DNA of 64,000 bases, taken from positions 3,704,905-3,768,904 of the forward strand of contig CM021322.1 of the NCBI GenBank assembly GCA_010645155.1, given 5' to 3'. The position numbers and the translations under genes were made by a program. Position 1 is the first letter of the stretch. The number at the start of each line of letters is the position of its first letter. Below are positions 55,468-64,000 of the stretch, one piece after another. Under the pieces are notes generated by a model, which was given only the letters and a program-made list of their open reading frames with translations, was not told the origin of the DNA and made no database searches. Source of the stretch: Tigriopus japonicus. Its lineage: Eukaryota; Arthropoda; Copepoda; Harpacticoida; Harpacticidae.

Positions 55468-58400
55468 TACTTTCTACTACTTTGTCCTACTCTTTCAAAG
55501 AAAGTAATTTAGTACAACACTTTATCTTTATTATTTCTGTTCTTTTTTTTCATTTCAATTATTCATAAAATATTACCACACCGCAATTTAGTCAAACGCA
55601 AGATATTAAGCTCTCGGAAGGGCTAAAAGTAAAATGCCATAGCAATCTAAGATTGCAAAATAAAGATCACCTTCAAGTGTCCAAGAACATTTCTATGTGC
55701 AGACCAAGCCAGTAAAAGCGTTGACAAATTTGTTCGTCTACAAGGAGATCATGGCAGTATTGACATGCACTCATCATCAGTTCACACTCGTAATTCTCAA
55801 TCGCACTATGTCTGCATTGTCAACGCGGACTCGAAATACGTATTTCGGGGCCAGATACAATGTTCCATGGCAAAACTTGGCCGAGGCCGTTCGTCGTTCC
55901 CAGTGTCTCCTTGGGGATGAATGAGTCACCCAAATTGGCCCCAAGAAAATGGAAAAAAGTGTCCAGATTCCTTTTGTCAGATCTCCAGCCTCATGATTGT
56001 GTCTTGTAGAGCACTTTCTATTGTCGCCCGAATGCATTTCTCGACCGGACTTTCGGGAACAACAATGGAACAAGATCGTTCTTTGACCGATTTCTTGAAC
56101 TTTAAGAGCGATTTGGGGGCAAACTTGTCAGGTTGTGACTAATGGAGCTGGACCTCATGGGACATAGGCCAGTGGAACCCGAGATTTGTACTCTAATTCA
56201 ATATGAGCATGAGTAACCATGCGAACCCAAAAGATAACTTATCCAACTTACTTGATCCGCTCAGCGAATGGGGCAAGAATTAAGTTGTGAAGACGGTGGC
56301 GTTCACCAATCGACAAAATCTGGAAATCATTCCAGATCCCACATATTCATCGCGATCAACACTCACTCACTCACCCATTCAACCGGGCCAAAAAGGCAGC
56401 CAAAGGCCAAAAAGTCGAGCTTGGACGATCAGGGATCGGTGGATCGGCGGTCTTCCATACCTACATAGATTCCTATTCACCGGGAGCGTTTCCACGATCC
56501 CCTAATTTCATTGAGGACTTCTTGATGCATGGCAGAATATACTTTTCCATGTTACTCTAGCATACATAAACCTCCTCTTATTCAGACGAATCATCCAGTA
56601 ATGTTACGCTCGATTGGAACCGTTTGAACGAATACATTTTGATCATGAGTTGAGTAGTCCATGGCTATGTAGGTAAATACGACGAATGTAAATGAAGCTT
56701 CATCATCGAAATCATACAGAGAGAGAGAGATACAGATATGTACGTCAGTGTACGTAGTTAGTGCATGTGCTCGATGACGTGCCTGACTCGAAAGCTGGAA
56801 AGTTCATCAGATCTCGGTTTGCTTTCGAGGATCAGCCTTTGCCAAATGGAAGTGATTTTCTCTCCACGGGTTGAAACAACTCAAACATGGGATGTCGTTC
56901 GCTTTTGACCAAACATAGGATTCGAAATTGTTCATTTCCTTTTACATTTTTTGAGGAGTCAGTTCAGTTACATTTTGTCATTCTCGGGTTCCAGAGAAAT
57001 AGTCGTTTTGATGTCGAGGAACGAGAGGGAAATACTCAGAAACGAGGAACATTTATCGTTCAAAACGTCACGCCCCAAAGTGCTCGTTGTAGTCAAAGTA
57101 AACGAAGGAATCCTAATCGTCATTGTTAACCTTGTCAGAGTCTCTCTGTTTCTCAGGTAATGCGAGAAGTGTATTAGCAAAGATAGCTCTAGGGTTGGAC
57201 AGGGGCAAGCCATGATGTCCAAAAGTTTCTTTTCGATCTGATTATGCTGGGAAGACTTAAACCCCTGGAGATGAGGAAAAAATTTTCCCATTCGGAAACT
57301 TAATCTTATTTTACAATCCAAAGTTCAGGAGGCACTCACAGAAATGGTGGAAATTTATTAGGAAACTGTGTTTCTCAAATTAGGTCTGGATAAAAGAATA
57401 CTCTCTATTAATAGCAACATGACCTGTAAATCAAGTTTGAATATTTTTTAAAACGAAGTTTGACTGTATTTCCAAATTGAGGGGAAATCAGGCTTAACTA
57501 TTTCATTAGCCAAATCGAGGTACAAAACCCTTACTTAAACCAACAAAGTGAAATAAATCTTGCTTTTGTTGATTATTGTTCATCACCACTCACAACATAG
57601 TAAGTGTACAATAGAGAATTTGTTGAAGACATAGGACTATGGATAAGAAATGGCAAAAATTGATTAAAAATGGAATTTGAATCTTCAAGACAAGCTAGGG
57701 TAACAACAACAAAGTTTGATAATTTGCTCTTCATGATCAAAAAAGCAGAATAGAACAAATAAAAAGTCCCTAAGGCTGTTTGAGAAAACTATTTGGTTGA
57801 TTGAGGTTTTTCACGATTTTTTTGAGTACAAACTTTTTCCCATTATGACCTTTTCCTTTGCTTTATTTCGAGTTTTTTGAGCTATCTTTTGCGCGGCATT
57901 TTGTAAACAAAAGTCTATCTTCATATGCGCAATTTGTCCATCATCACGGAACCTCCTACACTAACAGTTCCAGAGATGAAGTCTTCCCCTAATTAGAGAA
58001 GAGATGACTCACGTCCCACTTGCATGCATGCCCTTTACTTGTAGGTTGGAAGATCGACGCCCTTAAAGAACGAACATTGGAGCAGAGAGACACGCGGGAA
58101 ACTCTCTTGGATTATTTGCTGGATCCTGGCCAAGATTCTTCCAAGATGAGTGTGTGTACTTTAAATGTCTTCTTCTCGGCAGCTCCCACCTGTGAAGGAC
58201 TGAACACTCGACACTCCCTAAGTTGGACGAATAGATGGAAGCCTTGGAGACCCAAAGGCCATCGGAACTTTTAGAATTGTGAAAGCCTGCAGAATGAAGA
58301 AGATCTCGAATGTAGAAGAACGTTTTATGAATGTTTTTATTGATTTTCTTGGCTTTTTGTGGCGGTTGTTCCTGCACTTCATCCAGACAATGCGAGCTAG

Positions 58401-59014
58401 CTCTTGCCTGTTTGTACAAAAACTGAAGTGTAATATCACATGAACTTATAATGATGAACAGAGTCGGTTGATTCTTGGGCTCGAGGAGGATCTATTCATA
58501 AAACACTACTGTCGATCTGGGATTGGGTAAATAAAATCAGATTTTGGACCTAATAAGTACATGTTGTAAATCGGGTTGTTGTGTTTGAACTCTCAAATTG
58601 CTATGCTGTTGTTGTTATTAATGGAAGATAATGAATGTTTGCAGAGAGAAGGCCGATCGATGGTCTTCGAATCTGAAGGTTGAGATCGGCCAAGGACGAA
58701 CGAAACATGTGAGGAGCAATAAATAAATTCAGGGATAAGGCAAGGATAAAACTACTTCGAGAAATGCAAGGAGTTCAAAAATATTAATTAACCATCATGC
58801 TCTCAAGTTGAATGAGCAAAATCGTACAAGCACTAGGAATAATAAAGAGAAGGATATTGGTAGTAATAATGATTCCAATGAATAGCAATAAACTGATGCT
58901 TGTGAACATAGCAAAGGATCGTCCCCATTTATTTGGCGGCCCTTTATTGACAATTGGGTAGAAGCAGTAATAGTAGTAGTACAAAACTGGGTGTATGTTT
59001 TTGGGAGGTTTTGG

Positions 59015-59020
59015 TTTATT
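59015..59020 (-). terminator. Candidate polyadenylation signal of the Domino-like gene
   Basis: AATAAA on the minus strand, about 255 nt downstream of the stop at 59275. Confidence 0.4.
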
Positions 59021-59274
59021 TTTGAAACACATTGGCAAACAGCAATAATGACGATTATTTCTTTTTTTGTTTGTTTGTTTACTTATTTGTCTTTCTCTCT
59101 TAGAACTTTCAAATGTACTCAGTTAAAAGGTCAGGAAATGGGGGGAGCCAGGGCAATTAAGTCTAATGAGAGCAGGGTGGGGCTTTCCCCCTAACAATTT
59201 TTCGATGAATAATTTGCAATATCAAGCAACGAATGAAGCAAGCTGCATTTCTTTTGATCCATTTAATGCCTCTA

Positions 59275-62200
59275 CTACTTGGCGTTACTCGCCGCTGAAG
59301 ATGCAGGAGCGAGGGAATTGGTCTGGATTTGTCCACCAGCCGAAGACACGATCACGTTCTGGGTCATATGACCAGTCATACTAGACGTGGTCACCACATG
59401 CAGCTTCTGGGTTTGACCGCCCACTTGTGACACTATGGTAGGCGTGCCTCGAACGGCCACCGACACTGGCTGACCCCCGTATGTAGCATGATTGAAGTTG
59501 AACTGCTGAGGTTGTTGGTTTGAGGTCACGGCCACGCGAATATTAGAACCCGAGGCCAGAGCATTGGCCAATTGAGAAGAGGTCATGGGCAATCCCGACG
59601 CGTCGATGGTCACATTGGGAGCTGCGGTCACGGTTCGAACCCCGGCCGAACTCACGGCCATTGGACGAGAGATGTTGGTGAGAGCCGCCACCACAGCAGG
59701 CGATGAGGAAGTTGGAGTCCCAGCCACCACCTGGATCTGCTGGCCACGCCCACCCGTGTTGGAAACAGGGATCACTCGGGCTTGCACAGTCTGTTGACCG
59801 CCTTGAGAATTGGCCAATCCAGCCGTGGCCTTGGCCAACACCGCCTGCGGAATCATGCCTTGAGTGGTGTTGATCTGTTGGAGTTGACCCGCAGCCTGTT
59901 GGGACTTGATCTGTTGGATTTGTTGCACGGTGACACTCTGGGCTTTCTGACCCGCCCCACCGGATGACACGATCAACTGAGCTGGCACGCCTTTTCCGCC
60001 CCCAACTTGACTCAATACCACCTTCTGCTGAGGTCCCAAGGTTCCTGCACCCACACCAGCTTTACCCGCGGGTCTCTGAGGAAATATCTGACGTTGAATG
60101 ATCTGCATCTGCTGCTGATTGGCCACTTGACCACCTCTTAATGCGGTTTTCACAATAGCCGGATTCATATTGGCCACGGGGATGGTTATGCTATTGGGTT
60201 GCCCACCCAATCCACCTTGAGCCCCGCCTCCAGCTTGAGACACGGCCACTGTATTACCTCCGGCCAAAGTCTTGACTAACGTGGCCACTTGTGGACCGCC
60301 TCCAGTGGCCGATGGGTGAATCTGAATGCCTTGGGACAATAATTGAGCGGTGATGTTGTTGCTTTGACCAGCTGGTACTTGAATCGACGTGAGCTGGTGT
60401 GTCTTGCCATTTCCACGCGCCTGGCTTTTGGCGTAAAACAGTTTTGTGTCGTCACTATTGAGCTGGATGTTGGCAGTCTTACCCTGAACCTGGCGTATGA
60501 AGTGTCCGCCCTTTCCAGCCGCTTGAGTGACCACGGTCACAGCATTCAGGTTACCACCTAGTGAAGCACATGAGACCGTGGTGAGATTTCCACCGGGAGT
60601 CACAGCCACAGACACTTTTTGCCCCGTGCTCGTGGTGGCGCCTAGAACAGTGGGCGTGCCCGTTTGAAGGGCGGGTAATCGAGTCTGCTGTTGTTGCTGC
60701 TGCTGTTGTTGTTGGACTTGTTGCTGATGTTGTTGCTGTTGTTGTTGGACCTGTTGAACTTGCTGCTGAACCTGAGCTTGTCTAGCAATCCTTTCGGCAT
60801 TCTGTTTGTTGATCAGATTGATTTGCTGTTGTTGCAGAGGCTTGTTGTTGGGACCTTGGATCACACGCTGGATGTTTCCTCCGCCAATGACTTGATGGAC
60901 CGTCTTTTGGCCCATTTGGATCTGACCGGCGGTTAATCCGGCCACCGAGACCACGGCTGAATGTTGACTGGTCACTATCATGGATGTGGATGGGATCACT
61001 GCGGGATTCTGTTGGGACACACGGGCTGCAATCTCTTGTACTGTTCCAACATTCACGGGTTGTTGATGACCCAACTGCTGATGTGCCTGGAGTCGACTAA
61101 TGGTCGATGGAATAGATCCTACCACGTTATTGGGCATATTGGCTTGACTAATGCCCACCACCACCGCTTGAGCTGGGGCTTGGATGGCTTGAATTTGTTG
61201 TTGTTGCTGTTGTTGTTGTTGCTGCTGCTGCTGTTGATGTTGTTGGACAACCTGAGCCGAAGTCACCATGTTGTGTGTAGTTTGAACCGTTGGAGCAATC
61301 GCCACAGCTGGAACAGAGGCCACGGCCACTCTATTTACTGTGCTCTGTGCGGCTACGGCTTGTTGGACCGCATTGGCCGCAGTTTGAGCGGCAGTTGCTC
61401 GTTGTTGGGCCAGCACTCGATCTTGACTTTGCTGTTTTTCCCTCTGAATACGATCAGCCCGATTGGCGGCCACTCGGATGGGGTTCAATGGGCTCTCATA
61501 GGAGATCCCGGATTCGGCTAGCACTGCAGCGTGTTTCGTGTTCTTCTGTAGCGAGTTGACGATCAATGGCTTGGTGGTGGGGGTTCGTTTATTAGCCACG
61601 GCCTTGATTTGCTCAAACCGACTTGAAAACAGATTAGACCACGTTGCATTGTTATCCTGATTGTAGCGTTGAGAAGTCTTGATGGCACGACCGGATTTCA
61701 GTGGGGAAGAAGCTGTTCCCACGCCCTTCAATTGACCTTTAATCGTCTTCTTGTTCTTCATATTTTGTTGCTTGAGCGGAGGGGTGACTATTCCCGGTGT
61801 CGTCGTGGGCGTCACCGGAGGAGGTGTGGTCGAGGCCACATCATACGAAATCCTGCCTTCTTCCCGAGGGATAATGATGCTCTCGTAGCGCTGTCGACAC
61901 TGTTTCGGACCTCGATAGACCCTCGAGACACCATTCACAATGTCGGATACCATGTCCCAATTGGGAGTGTGAGCCGGAGACGGTGTTTGCAGATTCAAGG
62001 GCAGATCCAGGACTTCACGGACGCCATGGAGAAGGGCCCAATCTTCTTGGATGAGCCATTCGGGGGCATTCTCAGCTTCCACTTGAGGACGAGGCAAGGG
62101 ATGTCGCAATCCCGCAAGAGAGGCTGGCGGGTTCGTCCCACTTTGGATTGGCCGCTTGAAAGTGCTCTGCATCTTGTCCCTTCGTATCTTGTTCTGAAGT

Positions 62201-63093
62201 GAAGCTGGCCGATCAAACAACGACCTGGGGGCGGCCAGAACCCCATCATCCCGTCGAACTTTGGGCTTGATCTCGTACGTGGTGGAGTTAGTGTTGTCGG
62301 CAGGCGTGGAAGTTCCACCCACTCCATTTCCAGGTGGAACACTGGGCACCAATCCAGCCTCGCTGGCCGTTCTCTTGAGCGTGTTGACGGGCTCCTTCTT
62401 GATGTGGACAGGCGGAAGCTCACTCTCGGGCATGAGATCGCTTTTGTACCAGAAGGTGAGGTATTGCTCGATCAGATCGGGTTCTGACATGATGGATGAA
62501 GGAGCAGGAGCCGTCCAAAGAGGCATGGGTTGGCCATCTCGGCCATGCCAAGATCGGGAGGCATCCTCGGACGAGTAGGTCAAAGGTGGGAGTTGGTCTA
62601 GGTACTGAAGTTCTCGTTCTAGGTCTGATAACGTCGTCTGGAATTGACGTTCCCAAGCGAATTTCTCGGATTCCAGTTCCAATTCCTCTTTGATGCGGAG
62701 CACGTTCAGAGGTGACAAGGGCCACTCATCCAATTGTTTCTGTCCATACCTAGATCAAGGTTATTGCGAGAGGGAAAAAATGAGATGAATGTCAAATGTA
62801 AAGAAGAGGATGATCCGATGATCATACTTTTGCAAGGGCGTGAGTTCCTCCGCGGGCGGAGAATCGAGACCATTGGAAAGCGGTTTGCTCTTGGTGGAAC
62901 TCGAGCCGATGGGTTTGATCAACGGATTGCCACCCTCGTCTTCCCCGTTGGTCCACAGCCAATTAAGAGGCACCAAATTGGCTTCCTCGAGACCATTGTC
63001 GTCATTTTCATGATCTTCCTGGTCCATGGCATTGATCTCAGAGATGTCATTCTCCTCATCTAGCACGTACTCCTCGTAATCTGGTTTGAAGAG
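59275..63093 (-). CDS. dom: Domino/EP400-type SWI2/SNF2 remodeller, C-terminal part
   Basis: Two exons, 63093-62828 and 62749-59275, joined across a 78-bp phase-2 intron; the gene continues upstream beyond the window. The first exon is acidic (DYEEYVLDEENDISEINAMD). The second begins YGQKQLDEWPLSPLNVLRIKEE, contains the EP400-like stretches ESELPPVHIKKEP and APRSLFDRPASLQNKIRRDK, and then a SANT/Myb domain at about 62070-61860 (PEWLIQEDWALLHGV, SPAHTPNWDMVSDIVNGVSR, CRQRYESIIIPREEG). A long Gln/Ala/Val-rich tail with polyQ runs (about 61190-61250 and 60690-60780) ends in SNAK. Domino/EP400 proteins are ATPases of Tip60/SWR1-type complexes that exchange H2A variants. The SANT plus polyQ end corresponds to the A-type Drosophila isoform. 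The ATPase domain is not in the window. Family assignment is strong. Confidence 0.9.
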
Positions 63094-64000
63094 CTGAAAG
63101 AAAGAAAAACGACTTTCAGTGATCATTCATTGGGTCTGAATAAATAGCTTCACAATGACTCCTTATTCCTTACATGAATTGAGGTAATGTTCACCTTTAG
63201 TAACTCTTAATTGTTTTGGTTCTCCAAAACCAGTGGTGTCAAATAATTTATTTTTCTCGCTTAGTTCTCGGGTTTTTAAACCCAATGAAGGGAACATTTT
63301 CCCTGTTAAGTCATTTTATGTCAGCAAGATAAAAAATTTGGTCAGCAAATTTGTTAGAATTTGCCGCTCTAGGGTAATCTTGAATGTAAGGTTGGTCAAG
63401 AATAGTTGACAAGAAACGATCTAAATCTCGTTTAAGAAAGGGGTCATCTAATCTGTAGAATCGTCTGACATAACAAGGCAATAAATTGTATAACATCGGC
63501 CCTCACTAAGGATGATGATTTTAGGGTTTTAACAAGCTGTTCATCTTGATCCGAGGGGTTGAACTTCAAATTCACGGTTACTTTCATGGGGTTTTACAGG
63601 TTTCGGTAGCATTCGCCAAAAATTTGCACCACTGATTTTATTGAGGATATCGGATTAATTCAATTCTGAATAAGTGCAAATTCGCTATTTTTTTTTGTGA
63701 TTTGTAAACAAGGCTTTTAATATTTTTTTTTTACTCTCTATTCGAGTTACAGTACTTTAAGGAGATTATCCTTAATCAGAATTTATCAATCTGAAGAATA
63801 GAATTGGCTAAAAATGCGAGGGAAACACAACTTCCAAAAAGCTTCAGCGATTAGAATTTGTTATTTTCAATCACAAGAAATAAATTTTCTAGTTTTTAAT
63901 CCAAAATGGGGAAGCATTTTCTTGATTACGATTAACTATGCTTTTGAAAAATACGAATTTGTTTTATTCAAAAGCTAGCACCGTTTGGAACCATTTCAAA
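63094..64000 (-). other. Upstream intron of the Domino-like gene (partial)
   Basis: The exon at 63093 is preceded on the minus strand by acceptor TTTCTTTCAG. The remaining 900 bp to the window edge is AT-rich with poly-T runs and shows no further coding exon that I can support. Confidence 0.5.

Larger units (their letters stand above)
54274..59274. other. Spacer between MHC4 and the Domino-like gene
   Basis: Upstream region of MHC4 on the left, where its leader exon and TATA box were not located, and 3' UTR of the Domino-like gene on the right. The main structure is the foldback element at 54767-55467. Small open frames (55697-56142, 56268-56505, 56887-57321, 58020-58439, 58784-59038) have no recognisable domain. 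Confidence 0.45.

Noticed and set aside
58784..59038. 84-codon minus-strand frame with a hydrophobic stretch
   Set aside because: Lies in the probable 3' UTR of the Domino-like gene, has a Tyr run from a simple repeat, and shows no other coding sign.
63311..63496. 61-codon frame near the right edge
   Set aside because: Upstream intron of the Domino-like gene; not continuous with the remodeller sequence and no splice sites that would include it.

Overview
The window is eukaryotic nuclear DNA from an arthropod, most likely a crustacean and possibly a copepod. This rests on GT-AG introns of roughly 55-100 bp mixed with longer ones, TATA-bearing muscle-gene promoters, relics of non-LTR, mariner/Tc1 and hAT elements, and above all four muscle myosin heavy chain (MHC) genes in tandem. 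Insects typically carry one alternatively spliced muscle Mhc gene, whereas crustaceans carry several. The species call is inference. Exon boundaries were set by eye from splice consensus, reading phase and protein continuity.

Region by region. (1) 1913-12461 (+): an 11-exon gene for a type II membrane protein with corin architecture (long cytoplasmic tail, TM, SEA-like, Frizzled CRD, LDLa, SRCR, trypsin-like domain). All three catalytic-triad residues are replaced. (2) Inside its first intron, on the minus strand (about 6319-3959), lies a compact transcription unit in which five small single-TM proteins can be read one after another. They overlap by 53 and 29 nt or are separated by 23 and 10 nt, which looks like a nested polycistronic gene. 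(3) 13103-54273 (-): four tandem muscle MHC genes, in transcription order MHC4 (17 exons, two pairs of mutually exclusive exons, two GC-AG introns), MHC3, MHC2 (three coding exons each, almost intronless) and MHC1 (six coding exons). MHC2 and MHC3 are near-identical from the ATG, through intron 1, to the end of the motor domain, then diverge in the rod. (4) The spacers between MHC genes carry a mariner/Tc1 relic, a pair of inverted repeats, two LINE 3' fragments, a hAT-type MITE and dispersed short repeats. (5) Upstream of MHC4, 54767-55467 holds a nested inverted repeat able to fold into an outer stem with two hairpin arms. (6) 59275-63093 (-): the C-terminal exons of a Domino/EP400-type chromatin remodeller, with SANT domain and polyglutamine tail. 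Its N-terminal part lies beyond the window.

How the genes work together: the four MHCs are thick-filament motor isoforms. Diversity here comes partly from gene duplication with separate promoters (MHC1-3) and partly from exon choice (MHC4). The corin-like gene, its nested small-protein unit and the Domino gene have no evident functional link to the myosins.
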